Below, piece by piece: positions 24,011 through 36,174 of a DNA stretch of 64,000 nt. Every line of letters starts with the position of its first letter. Position 1 is the stretch's first letter. The notes beneath the pieces were generated by a model that saw only the letters and a program-made list of their open reading frames with translations, ran no database searches and was not told where the DNA came from. Made by a program: the position numbers and the translations under genes. The stretch comes from Xiphydria camelus. Lineage: Eukaryota > Arthropoda > Insecta > Hymenoptera > Xiphydriidae. Where the stretch lies: positions 25,646,827 to 25,710,826 of the forward strand of contig OY783196.1 in assembly GCA_963678675.1 (NCBI GenBank), in the 5' to 3' direction.

Positions 24011-24783
24011 TACCACTATCTATCACTAATTGTAAGTCATAATTGTCATAAGAATCTTTAAAAAAGAGTTGATCTGGCTGTTAATCCAAATCCTGTGTCA
24101 TTTTATAAAAACGATAAATAGTGAAACACTAACTTGATTGAAAGAACTCTTCTTTCGATGTAATAGTAGGTACAATATTTCAGTAAAACTGAGAATCTTA
24201 CATTTTTCAAATTTCTCTTCCTTAATAAGTTTATCCAATCTTCTTCTCAACGTACAAATATTACGCGATCAATCAACCCCTATCTTATACATACCTTTAC
24301 GCGCTGAAATTCCTGTGCGACAGAGCCCGATAATTTCGGATAGGCTTTGACAAATCCCTCGATAGCACCGATGCATTCGATGCATCGAAGTCATAAATCA
24401 ATCGGACAATTGCCAAAGAGACAAAGCGCTGCAGAAACAATAGTTGTATATTGCCCGACAATGACGAGGGCGCTCATTATGATCGGCACTCTCGGCACAA
24501 TCGAGTTCCTCCCTCTTTCTCCCTATCACCCTGTTTCTCTCGTCATAGACACCTGTATCCGTACAATGTATTCGCGCGCGGCGTCGAATACCGAGCGGCT
24601 GCGAAAGCGTTTACGGGCCGGTCGCATAATAAGACGCGTCATGTCGAAACTGACGCGCTTGTTCAATCGTCACGTACGTTACTCGTAAACTCTGCCTGGC
24701 TTTAAGTATATGCGAATTCTCCGATACTGTTTTGTATATGTGTAACAGCATATATAACTTTCGCCAAGTAAGGAGAATCTATA
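24011..24783. other. Intergenic, no gene seen
   Basis: A 113-codon ORF at 24347-24688 overlaps another of 84 codons in a CpG-rich patch. Neither has splice signals or recognisable motifs. Confidence 0.45.
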
Positions 24784-24843
24784 CTGAAAAAATAATGGAT
24801 ACTAAAAAAATATTCTTTATTTTGGTTCACTAACACAAAGATC

Positions 24844-25152
24844 TACACTGAGAAAACAGTTTATTTATAATTAACATACGTATACTTGATTATGACGAAA
24901 GAAATATTTCATTGGATCAAGTAAATATATATATCTGTACCTCAGAGCCAGACTTTTTTAAGTCCTACGTTAAACCTATGGACTTAACACAGTCTGGCTC
25001 TGAGGTACAGATATTCATTATTAGAATATCTCTCAATGAAACAGTTATAGAGTAATAGCTGATAAATATTTACTTGTGGCCCAAATAAATATTTCTTTCT
25101 CCATAATCAAGTATACGTTTATTAACTGTAAATAAGTTGTTTTCTCAATGTA
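24844..25152. mobile_element. Middle element of the nest, TA-flanked
   Basis: TACACTGAGAAAACAG at the left and CTCAATGTA at the right. The arms of about 75 bp share AACATACGTATACTTGATTA and GAAAGAAATATTT in opposite orientation. Confidence 0.8.
24931..25014. mobile_element. Innermost hairpin of the nest, 84 bp
   Basis: ATATCTGTACCTCAGAGCCA and its exact inverse at 24995-25014 form the outer stem. TTAAGTCC / GGACTTAA pairs inside. A perfect small hairpin. Confidence 0.85.
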
Positions 25153-25207
25153 GTAGAATTATACTACCCATATATATATATATATAACGATCCATTTTTC
25201 TCAGTGC

Positions 25208-25705
25208 ACGAAGACAGGAAGAGAACGAAAGAGAAGAAATCGCAAGGGGAAACCACAATTCGACCCTTTCTTCGCTTTCCACGCGTGTACGAGTATAGTA
25301 CGATCTTTGATGCAAATTCCTTTCGACTCCGCCTTAGGACATGCGACGACGCCGATACCAGTAGAACGACGGGGGAGGAAATATTCGTGGTAATATAGGA
25401 TATATGTATATCAGTACGCGCGCGCCACTGTCGAGATATCGAATTGAATTCGAAATCCCCGATCCGCTTCTGGGTTGCCTGTTATTAAATCCGTTCGATC
25501 TATCCTGCCGCGAGGTTATGCGTACGTACACCTGCCATAGCTTTCTATGGGGCGCGGATTCAAAGCCAGATTGAGATGTTTGAATTATTTTTTAGTTATA
25601 TTTGGAATGGGATATGGGAATGTTGTACTTGCTGAATCGTAAAGGAATTTACGCAATGATATTTGTCTGCTCGAGGAGTGTCTTGCGATGTTTAGGTACT
25701 AAAAG
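25208..25705. other. Intergenic, no gene seen
   Basis: Mixed composition with short antiparallel ORFs (25204-25531). Nothing recognised. Confidence 0.45.
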
Positions 25706-26956
25706 TCCCGAGTCGAAATATTGCCATTATTTTGATGGCCAAAACCTCTCCATTGAGTAGAAGCTAAGGCATTCAAAGTAGGTTCTCGCTCTATGTTATT
25801 TGCTTCTACTGTGAAGCTAAAAATCGGACAAATTTCTGCATTTTCCACTTTTAGCTTCAAAGTAGAAGCAAAATAACATAGAGCGAGAACCTACTTTGCA
25901 TGCCTTAGCTTCTACTCAATGGAAAGGCTCTGGCCATCAAAATAGGGGCAAAATTTCTGACTCGGGCGGTCACCCATCCAACTACTGTCCGCAATTTTTG
26001 CTGCTTAACTTCGTTGATCGGTCGGTGTCCTCGAGTCCTCATCTGCTGCACGCTCCTGTGATATTAAATATTACTATTGGTGTTCATATGAAGTTTGAGA
26101 TGTACAAATGTATGTTGCTTTTTCAGTCAATAAGAAAGAGCTCGAATAAATAAGATTTTATAATTGTATTATTCTTTTCTCAACATTTTTCTAAATTTAT
26201 GAGTATATCTTTTGATAAATATTCTTCCATAAACGCAAATTGATATTAATAAATAAATAATTATATGAATGTTTATTCATCCTACATTAATTAATTGTCT
26301 TTGATTTACTATAATAATCTGTGATTTTTAATAAACAATATAAATAAACAATGAATAATATAATTTATAACTTGCTCAACATACTCTGGAGACTCGAAGT
26401 CAAATAATTGATTGATTTAATAATTAAACAAATTACAAGTTTTGTCCATTTATTCACAAATAAATTTTCAAGTCCCTATATGCAGGAGACCGACATTTTT
26501 CCAAGTTCCGTTCGTCATGTTGAAAATGTTCCAAGTCCGAAACTCTGACACAGTAAAGGGGCTTTGGCCATCAAAACAGAAGCAAAATTTTAATTCGCAA
26601 CGAGGCCCTATTTTGAATGCCATAGCTTCTACCCACTAGAGGTGCTGTGGCCATCAAAGTAGGGGCAAAATGTCGACTCGCGCGAGGAGACCCTATTTTC
26701 AATGCCACAGCTTCTACCCAGTTGAGGTGCTGTGGCCATCAAAGTAGGGGCAAAATTTCGACTCGCGCGCGCGGAGACCCTATTTTAAATGCCATAGCTT
26801 CTACCCAGTGAAGGGTCTCTGGCCATCAAAGCAGAAGCATATTTTACAGATAGGTTCAAAAAGCATCAAAATAGGAGCTCGACGATCATATAGCATCAAA
26901 ATAGGTTTGAAAAGTCGCTGTGGTCATCAAAATAGGGGCACAATTTCGACTCGGGA
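25706..26956. mobile_element. Fold-back element with tandem-repeat ends, about 1.25 kb
   Basis: TCCCGAGTCGAAATATTGCC at 25706 is repeated in inverse at the right end (26930-26956). The left part (25706-25970) is a nearly perfect hairpin around a loop at 25827. The right part is a run of direct repeats of the same unit. The middle (25990-26560) is AT-rich and has no gene. This layout resembles fold-back/Galileo-type elements, whose terminal repeats contain tandem subrepeats. Confidence 0.65.
26561..26956. repeat. Tandem repeat array, about 85-bp units
   Basis: TGGCCATCAAA(G/A)-AGGGGCAAAAT starts units at 26565, 26648, 26733, 26820 and (as TGGTCATCAAA) 26921. The units also share CCCTATTTT-AATGCCA-AGCTTCTACCCA. 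Spacing is 83, 85, 87 and 101 bases. Confidence 0.85.
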
Positions 26957-28915
26957 TTTTGAAACGGGATATCTAACTTCATGACCTAAGAAAAACAGCG
27001 AGGGGAATCGTTAGTACTGACATAGCCTAGACATAGTACCTACCGAGGATAAATTTATGTAAAATTATGTAAGAAGAGAACGAAGACTAGTGTTAGTAGA
27101 ATAAACACTAGTTTCTATGTAATTACGGATGTTTCAATCTCAGCGGAGTAATGAAGTTATTATCGATTGATTGTGATTCATTTATTTTCCACGTAACACA
27201 GTTGGAGTAAGATTCAACGCATAAATTCAAAGGAAACCACAACCTCACGTATTTAATACACAGATACGATTTTACAATCCACGAAATTGTTCACAGTAGA
27301 TAGTTTCAAAAATCGGGAGTGAGAGAATCTACACGGAGAATATCACGTACGTCTCTCTACAAGGCTGTGCACATATGCGGATTTTCTCCGATATCTCTGT
27401 ATAGATATAGAAACGAGTCGCGAGTTTCTCGGAGTGAAGCAATTATTGTCATCGATGAGCGCCATTTGAAGGCGCGCCATCCATGCCTCCTCGACCCTCG
27501 CCCCGTTCTCGCCCCGACTGGACGACACGACTACGACTGGAGCAGATTCGTCACGTAGTCCGTCCGGTACGTCTCTTCCTACTCGTTCGACGGAACGGTT
27601 TCTCGGCGGAGAGGCGGGGAGGACCTTGAAGGCGATTATTATTAACGGACGAGACATCCGAGAGGCGCGGCGGATCGTTCCAGGAGCGTGAGCTGACTCC
27701 GGATCTCATCCTTGGGGCCCCCGCCGCCTCGCGCGACTCGGTCAAGTCAGATTTATGCCGCGCGAACCCCGCGCAAGACGGTCTCTCGAGGCTCTACTCT
27801 GCCTCGAGAGCACGAACGCGACGGCGGCCGCTTCAACCCTGTGGCCGTCCTCCCCGACACTCGTAGCCTTCTAACCCCTCGAATAAACGTGAATTACGCA
27901 TTCGCCGGGCGAGCGAGATCGGTCTTGCGCGATAATTGACGCGAATCGCAAAGTGTCGCGACGAACGTTTGCAGTCACCGTCGCTATCGGTATACATTGT
28001 ATAATACATCCGCGTTTCGCGGCGAGCTCCGATGGGATGCAGGCCTTGAACCTCCGCGGACGCGGACGAACGACGATCGGTTTTTTTTTTCTTTCAGGGA
28101 ATTCTGGTAGGCGATAGAAGAACGCGAGTTGGTGATTTGATTCGGAAGGCTATGGAGGGACTGTATGAGAAAGAGAGAGTGAGAGGGGGGGGGGGGGTAC
28201 ATTTATTCGAACTCGTGAGTACGCCATGCTGAGCCATAACAGAAGTATTACTATGTAAAGGCAATGGCAATGTGTATGATTGACATAAAATATCTGTAGC
28301 GAGAAACAAAATGAAACGAGGAGAAGTAAAAGGAAATGAAGGAGAGAGATAGAAAGAGGGCGACGGAATTTACTCAGGCGGAAAAACGGGATCGTCGACC
28401 GTTGTATCTACACAAAATAACGTCCTTCTAATGTACGTAAATGGACATTGAATCGAAGAACCAATGGAGCAAATTTTATGCAAATTCGCATACAGGAACT
28501 ATAATTTTGAGATTCGCGAATTCTCCAAATTTGCCTATTCCGCAGAGCAGCGCGATCATTATCGAGTGTTAGCAACGATAATAATATATTTATATGCAGT
28601 TACGAATAGTAGCGCATTTCTGGCAAGCATCGTCGACGTGACTCATCGAGATGGTAATTCCATAATAATCTTACGCGTACCTGAATGGAGGCGAGGCGGG
28701 ATTCTCTAGTTCAGGCAGACACTGCAAGAATTATGTGGATTCCCTTTTGTTAAAGAAAGAAAGAGAAAACAACAAAAAAGAAACGAGCGGATAGAAGTAA
28801 ACAGGTTTATTTACAACCTGAGTCTCTGAGCCACACATAAGAACAATATATTATACAGTACCGAATGCAAAAATAATAGCTGCTCATCAGTGCAGCGTAA
28901 TGCGCAGAAACATAT
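26957..28915. other. Intergenic with CpG-rich patch
   Basis: 27300-28080 is rich in CpG and in Arg/Ser/Pro-coding ORFs on both strands. It might be a promoter or enhancer region, but no TATA or initiator is clear. Confidence 0.4.
28185..28197. repeat. Poly-G tract
   Basis: Thirteen G residues preceded by GAGA repeats. Confidence 0.9.
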
Positions 28916-29078
28916 ATATCGCATACCCCTAGATCAAAACAGTATCAACTCAAAAAAAACTTATTTTTCAGAAATGGCAAAAAACTGATTCTCATATCGA
29001 TATTTGATAAGGGGTTTACTTTTTCTGAAAAACAATTTTTTTTTGAGTTGATACTGTTTTGATCTAGGTGTGCGATAT
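28916..29078. mobile_element. Hairpin element, 163 bp
   Basis: ATATCGCATACCCCTAGATC and the inverse at the right end open arms of about 70 bp, which also share AAAACAGTATCAACTC. Centre near 29000. Confidence 0.82.
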
Positions 29079-29567
29079 GATACAATTAGCACGGACTCAT
29101 CCGAAAATATGGGGTCGTAGTAAGGATTCGACACAAAAGAATATATTACACATTAAGAATATATTAAAAAATAATTTTTAAATACCCAATTTAGATATCA
29201 CACGTTACGTGTTTGGAAGATATTTTGTTTTGTCCTTCAAATATTTTTTAAAAACCAATATTTTGTGCCAATTCAATGTTACGAATCTATTATTGGGTTA
29301 TGACTCGAGCAAATTCATATCACGAATGGCAGATTTTCATACCATTGCTGGCTGTGTTGTAACTAATATTTACCATGGTCGGACCAATATGGTTTGCCAC
29401 GTCTGACCCTTTATCGACACCCAATATTGGTTAAAAACTATCATCCCAACACTTGTCCGTTATTGAGCCAGTTATGGCTGCTATTATCGCGCCATTGAAG
29501 GTCGTATGGCAGCCAGTAAAAGTCCAGCGTTTTGGACCAGTTGAAGATTCCTATGTATATGGGATAT

Positions 29568-29697
29568 TACCCATTTCTCTGTATGTTAAAATCAACCAAT
29601 TATTCGTGTTAATTCAACATCTCTTGTGTTAAAATGAATACAAAAAATGTTAAATTAACATAAAGAATCAGTTGCTTTTTACGTAGAAAAATGGGTA
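29568..29697. mobile_element. Short inverted-repeat element, 130 bp
   Basis: TACCCATTTCTCTGTA-type left end pairs with ACGTAGAAAAATGGGTA at the right, with TGTTAATTCAACAT / TGTTAAATTAACA towards the centre. A related fragment lies at 31821-31920. Confidence 0.7.
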
Positions 29698-31610
29698 GAC
29701 CGATTCCAACACAAACCTTCCAACAATGTAGAGAAGATTGATGTTGACTGTAATTAGAACTTGGCCCCTTGTTCTTACTACTTTTCACCGTAACAAGGGG
29801 CCAGCTTCCTGTTACACACATTCCCGATCTTTTCTACCTCTACAAAAATAACTGTATCTCGCTCAGGACATTTGGAACGACTTCACCTCGACTTCACTTC
29901 ACCTTGGAAATTCGATACAGGAATACAGATTCCATATTTGTTCCAAATTCGATTCGTATGGGATCCTGCATGATTTAGGACAGTATCCGTGAACATCCGT
30001 ACAGTAGCCGTACGAAAACGCGGAAGACGCCGTCTCTTTGTCCGATGGTGAGTCCCGGATAAGCAGCATCTCCGAAGGCCGTTTCACTGCGGAAATGCGA
30101 GCCTCTCGAATAAAGACTGGAAATTACTTCAGTCGCTAAAGCCGGGCTTTGGAGTGGCGATAACGTCGCGAGGAAGCGTAAGCGTCCGTCCGGGGAAAAT
30201 ATTTAGCTAGGTGAATATAAGTATACACACACACCGTACTATACGAGCGTCTCTCCCGCGCGCACAAGGAGATCAGCTCGTCAGCTTCGAGACGGTATTC
30301 GTCGGAGTCGTTCGTCCTAATTGGCGAAGAAGTGGACGAGAGAGAGGGTAGCGTTTTTCCTTCCCCCTCTCTCTTTTTCAATTCCCTCCTTCCCGCCGCT
30401 TCGAAACCCCCGCATCTAGCGCCGCGACACACGTGTCTCTCGCGAGGAAAAAAGAAGAGTAGCAGCGAATTCGCACCGCCCTCATCCTTTGAACTTTTTA
30501 CACGCGGTTTCTTCAGCCTCCCCCTCTCTGCCGCCGCTTCACCACGTTGTTTCTTACTCGATTCGCTGCTCCGCGGAAAGAAATGCAATTTCGTCCGAGT
30601 TCGTTTTGCGTTCCTGGGTATTTTCGACGACCGAACGGCAGAGCGAACACGGGGAACGGTCAGAAAAGGGGGAAAGGAGACCGCGAATCCCCCGGAAAGG
30701 TCACGACGCATCGCCCGGTCCCGCGATATGGGCGGTATCATCCCCTCGCGGAGCATCTGTTACCGCGATTAATATCCGAGGATATCGTTGGCTGGAAATG
30801 GGCTTTCCACGTGGCTTCTACCGGGTGGGTCTAATTATTTTGCTCGCTGACTCGCGAGTAAGTTGATAACGGGTCGCCACACTCGGTAGGACGCGCCTGG
30901 TACGTCCTGATACTAATACGTTAATTTATGGGGCGGCTCGGCAATTTGCCGTCGGTGCCGCACGGGTATAACCAACGTCGATATCCCGAGATTTCCTCCT
31001 TCTTTTCCCGCGGCTGTACGCGCGAAAGTTCGATACTTCCACCTCTCCGGCTTTCGAAGTATCGGCGCCTCCGATATAATTACCGCTATATCTACAATAT
31101 GTATATACCCCGGGAAGAAGAAAAGTTGTATCCATAATAAGTAAGCGCTCCTTTATTTATGAAATTATATCAGACACTCCCACACTGGCTGGAATTTGTG
31201 ATAGGCGCAAACTCGAGTACGTTGTTGTCACGACGAACTGCAGAAGAAGTAATATAAGCGGCGTTATCGCGTACCGACTTATTATAGAATGCTCTTGGTG
31301 TCGAGTGGTTTTTATCTGACGTCGAGCGATACGTACAACGTATCGACGTCGAGTTACGGCATTTTGGCTGATAGATTTTTGACGATCCAAATAAGGTTAA
31401 ATCGTGATCACGAATTAATAATGTGGAATGGGCAACTTGCAGGAGTGGTGAATTTGCTGAAAATGCACATAAATCGATGAAGAACACTGTCAGAAACGTT
31501 TATTATACAAGAAAATAATTAATTCGAATGTAAAAACTTAATTATAAGCAATTACAAATGCTTATTAAATTCATAAATATCACGTGATTAAGAATGCCCG
31601 TCTATTGGCT
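29698..31610. other. Intergenic with CpG-rich, doubly open segment
   Basis: 30136-30870 is open on both strands for up to 206 codons. Composition (R, S, P) and mutual overlap suggest shadow frames in GC-rich DNA. A GGCCCCTTGTT / AACAAGGGGCC hairpin sits at 29763-29803. Confidence 0.4.
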
Positions 31611-31738
31611 AGGAATTTCTATCGGTTCCCCAGGAAAAACACCTAATTACTGTGTAATTCTGTAAAATGTCCTTGGTAGAATCGTAGTTTAGTACTCTAG
31701 TCAAACTATAATTCATATAGCTCCTTTTTCTCCGTGTA
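31611..31738 (-). repeat. Fragment of the 18410/18800 element family, reverse orientation
   Basis: The block GGAATTTCTATCGGTTCCC...CACCTAATTA is the reverse complement of 18933-18975, and the end TTTTTCTCCGTGTA is the family terminus. Confidence 0.65.
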
Positions 31739-31820
31739 TTTTAGTCTCTTTAAATAGCGGTAAATCCGTAAAGCGAGGGGCCTACCATGGACTGTTACAC
31801 ACCCAGGGTGGCCCCCAGAG

Positions 31821-31920
31821 GGTTAATACAAAAACTGTTGAATTAACGCAAAGAATTGGTTGATTTTATCATAGGTACAAAAATGGGTGGATCAATTTCA
31901 ACACAACATTTCCAACTGTG
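31821..31920. repeat. Fragment related to 29568-29735
   Basis: Shares TTGAATTAACGCAAAGAATT-, AAAAATGGGT- and CAACACAA-type blocks in the same order with 29650-29735. Confidence 0.6.
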
Positions 31921-32606
31921 TATAATTAAGGGAAATAGCGTAAAACGGAATCCATTAATCAATGCCTGACATGACAATATTCATCTCACCTCAGTTTCTC
32001 CTAAATATTATATATATTGAATTTAAATTCAAAACTGATAATCGTTAAAAATATCCAACAAATGAATATTAAATATTCTTAACGATACATCGTGGTAAAA
32101 TTTAAACGAAATACATTTTGGCGACTACCATTCGAGTCACCTGCCATATAAATAATCGTCAGAGACCTCTTTTCGCTATTTCGCACATCGCAGCTCCACG
32201 CCATAAACCCCGGACCCGACGCGTAAGGGTTAAAAGCGTAACGGCTGGTACAACGGGCGGCTATAAATAATCGCCGGCGATTTCGACGTTACACGATCGG
32301 AGACCGTCGCTCTTCCCTCGCGCAATTACTTCCTGCCGATTTAATGGTTCAATACTTCGATAACTAACTTTCAGTGCAGATAGCGAGACGTTGATTCGAG
32401 GTCTCGAATCACGTCGTTATATTTAATTATGTCGACTAAACAGAGGATAGAAACGGAACATTAAATTACACTCGCAACCTACGGCGTAAATTGAAGAGTC
32501 TTAAAGCTTGTCGAAGAAATGCGAGCGGATTTTACCCGAGCTTCAACTTTTAATTAGCATCATTACAGCTTTCGACAGCTCCTCTCTTTCGCGCTCCGCC
32601 TTTATA

Positions 32607-33486
32607 CAGGGTGACATTTTGAAAACTTGCCAGCCCAATATCTCAGAAAGTTATAAAGATTTTCTAAAAAAAAATACTGTTTCGGCAGTGGAGAGGGGGA
32701 ACCAAAATAACATAATCGGAGACACACCCCCTCCAACCCCCTTAGGTATAGCCCCCAAAACTTTGTAATTATAAATAGCAACCCTCCATGTATGATCGTT
32801 GGAAAGCTCTTTAAAAATGCTTCATAACAACACCAAATTTTGGTACCTACCTTTCGATGAGAAGTTTTCGCGCAAATCGAGAAAGAAACTGCTAGAAGTA
32901 AGTTCTGTCAATTTATTTATTAAAGGTCAATTACGTTACTATAAATTTTCGAAATGATTGATGATCATTGATTTTTCGAACTCTTTCAAATGTTGTTCTT
33001 GAAATTTTGGGACATTCTTGCGTAATTCTCTATTTCAGTTGGTTAATGCTTGCTGGTGTAGTTTGAAAAACAACAGATTTCAGATGTTCCCACCAGAAGA
33101 AATCGTAGGGAGTAAGATCAGGTGATGGAAATCATTTCGAAAATTTATTGTAACGTAATTTTGAGCTTTAATAAATAAATTGACAAAACTTACTTCTAGC
33201 AGTTTCTTTCTCGATTTGCGCGAAAACTACTCATCGAAAGGTACCAAAATTTGGTGTTGTTGTAAAGCATTTTTAAAGAGCTTTCCAATGCTGTATCACA
33301 CATGGGGGGTTGCTATTTAAGATTACAAAGTTGGGGGGCTACCCCTAAGGGAGTTGGAGGGGGTGCGTCTCCGATTATGTCATTTTGGTTCCCCCTCTCC
33401 ACTACCGAAACCGTATTTTCTTTTTTTAGAAAATCTCTGTAAATTTCTGAGATATTGGGGTGGCAAGTTTTCAAAATGTCACCCTG
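32607..33486. mobile_element. Non-autonomous Tc-like element with CAGGGTG ends and 290-bp arms
   Basis: Terminal CAGGGTGACATTTTGAAAAC at 32607 is matched in inverse at 33486, and TA flanks both sides. The two arms of about 290 bp are highly similar inverted copies. They surround a transposase C-terminal remnant. A third, truncated copy of an arm lies at 61685-61822. Confidence 0.85.
32939..33131 (-). pseudogene. Transposase C-terminal fragment inside inverted-repeat element
   Basis: The frame reads SPDLTPYDFFWWEHLKSVV, then TPASINQLK, one in-frame stop, RITQECPKIS and FERVRKSM up to TAG at 32939. SPDLTPxDFFxW contains the last catalytic Asp of Tc3/IS630-type enzymes. It lies between the two arms of the element at 32607-33486, showing that this element derives from an autonomous Tc-like transposon. 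Confidence 0.75.
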
Positions 33487-33589
33487 TATGTTGTCTATCT
33501 CTACGTTGCACGCCTGGAACGCGAAGCGCAACGAGCTTCCCGACCATCTGGGATTGACGGAACGGCGCGACGATTTAAAGACCCTCTGT

Positions 33590-34584
33590 CAACATTATTG
33601 CAGTTGGCAGTATTAAACAAAAAGTTCGCGAAAAGTTCTCAGTTAATTTCTAATGATTTTTTGCAGCGAAATAATTTGGAAACCATTCGGCGTGATTTTG
33701 TACAAGTCGGAAATTATTAATTGATTATTAAAATTGAGGCAGATAACTGTCGTGATTGAGAATATTTGAAATCGATTCGACGGGCACTAAAATTTTCAGC
33801 TAGATCAGACATATTATGTACTTACGAAGAACACGAGATAATTTTCGACCTGTGGTTAGCTACGCACTATTAATTCCAATATATTTCATTGCGATATCTT
33901 GTTATCACGCAGCGTTATTACTCGGAGTGCGGATGATGCTGTAGTGAACCGTTTTTCTGACATCTATTAAATATTCTGTTTCAGAATATTTGCGCGCGTA
34001 CTAAATATCACTTATAGATGTAATGATCAATTTTTTTCTGTGATTTGAATAACTATAATATTCAAGAATGGGTGTACTCTTCAGTGTTACTAACTCATTG
34101 GCATAGTAACGCTGAAGAGTATATCACACATTCCTGAATATTATGATTATTCAAATCAGAGAAAACATGGATCGTTACGTCTACGAGTGATATGTAGCAC
34201 TCGCGCGAAAGGTCTGAAATAAAATATTCACTAGATGTCAGAAAAACGGTCCGCTACCGCATCATCCGCGCCCTGAGTAATAACGCGAACCACAGGTCGA
34301 TAATTACCTCGCGTTTTCCGTAACAATACGTCTGATCTAGCTGAAAGTGTTTGTGCCTGTGAAATCGATTTCAAACATTCTCAGTCGTGACTAGAGTTAT
34401 CTGCTCCAACTTTAATAATCAATTAATACATTTTTTAGTCATAATACTGAATGAAAACTTATTTCAGACCTCTAAAAAATCAAGCCGAATGGTTTCCCAA
34501 TTATTTTACTGCAAAAAAATAATTAAAAATTAACTGAGAACTTTTCGCAAACTTTTTCTAATACTGCCAACTGCAATGATGTTG
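33590..34584. mobile_element. 1-kb near-complete palindrome (fold-back element)
   Basis: The 995 bp read as two inverted arms of about 480 bp meeting near 34090, with a short loop (CTAACTCATTGGCATAG). Identity between arms is high but not perfect, with small indels. Nothing coding is seen. It starts about 100 bp after the Tc-like element at 32607-33486. Confidence 0.85.
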
Positions 34585-36174
34585 CTCGAGCTTAACGCTC
34601 GAGGAGAAAAAAATGATTAGAGCCAATTACCACCTCGCATCACATTTATCTACCCTCTTTCGCGGTTTACTCCGATCGATACGAAATTCCCTCCCGATTG
34701 CCGGCGGTACGATTCCGGAGTTCGTTCGAAAACCACCACGATTCCTCGAGGGATGTTGGCCGAGGTCGTGGCCGGGGAGGGACGCCGTGTTTACCTTCGT
34801 CGACGCAACGCTAGGTAATAGGTAATTATACCAAAGTGATTTCGCTGATTTCAATCAGATTATCCGGCAGCGTCACCCAATTATCGTGGTACTAGAATTA
34901 CAATTAGGTACCTCCGATATAAATCCGCTTAGCTAATTTCGCCACAATACCCCCCAATCGCCCCTTGCCTCTATGTGCTAGTATTTCGTTCTACTTGTAA
35001 TGTGTATCTACATTAGGGTGGGCCAAAAAAAGACTTTTTTTTTTAATTACTATGAAAACATTGTTCAGGATGACGAAAAAGAAATTCTGCTGAAGTGTCA
35101 GCTCTTAATATTAGTATTAACACAACTGCCTCATCGCAATTTTCTTTTTCCCGTTTAAATAACATGGGAAAATTTTTGTTTGAACTTTCAATTTTTATAA
35201 CTTGTTAACGATTAGCTCATTCGAATGATCAAAACGTATTCTTGTAGGAAATCGGACGACCTACAGAAAGGTATCTTATGAATTTTTGATCAAGAGACAC
35301 GGCAGTGTCTCGCGGCATGTTCGTTCAAGTAGTTTCGCGCTCAGACACGACAGCGCTGATGTCGCGAGCGCACCCGTGTCTCTTTACACCACAAATGTCT
35401 GCCCCCTGCACCCCTCAATTTTTACATCGAATTTTCTCAATAAATATACGGTTATAACCAAAACTATGCTTAGTTACGCCATATAAATCGACTATTCTCT
35501 ATCGATAGAGACCAGAGTAAATGTTGTAAGTTACATATTAACAGAGATTTTTCTTTAGCAACGCGAAGCCACGCCCCTTGCGCCTAAAAGTCGAGAATCC
35601 GATTTCTCGGGCGATATATATATGTCAAAATCTCACAAAAATTCCGCCTGTCTTAGGCGATATTCGGCCATGGTCGGAAATGTGTACACAGATGCGGCCA
35701 CACGCATACGCCATCAAATATATGTGAGAGTGTGTGAGAGAATATATTCCTTGAATGTTTAGTTGTTTTTCAAAATTAATAAAATATTTCAATTCGCGAA
35801 ACGATTAACCTCACGTTTATTTCGATCTTCGGACGCGCTTGTTAATAAAATGTAAAAATTCAGTGTAATCGGAGTTATGAATCTCAATAGTGGTGAATGT
35901 GACAGACGCTCCGTATAGTTTAATAATCGTTTGTTTTTTTTCGATAATCGAGATAGTGAACGGATGCAGTGCTGTGTTTCTCTGGTTGCCTGTGCATAAA
36001 GAGTAGGAAAGGAGACGGCAGTATCTCAGAAGAATTACCATCAGATAAGTTTAATTGCCATCTGACAGCTTTAACCTCACTTTCGATGGAAGGACAATTA
36101 TCTTTGTGATAATTCTATTTTTTGTTTCAGCGTCATGCGAGCACAAGACGAATTGATGGCTTTTCTTCTCTGTC
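34585..36174. other. Intergenic, weak repeat signals
   Basis: TAGGGTGGGCCAAAAAAAG at 35014 looks like a transposon end without a visible partner. AGAGACACGG (35292) and CCGTGTCTCT (35373) form a hairpin of about 90 bp. No gene. Confidence 0.4.

Larger units (their letters stand above)
24784..25207. mobile_element. Outer element of a three-level nest
   Basis: ACTGAAAAAATAATGGAT at the left and ATCCATTTTTCTCAGTG at the right are its ends. Almost all of its interior is a second element (24844-25152), which itself holds a third hairpin. Confidence 0.75.
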
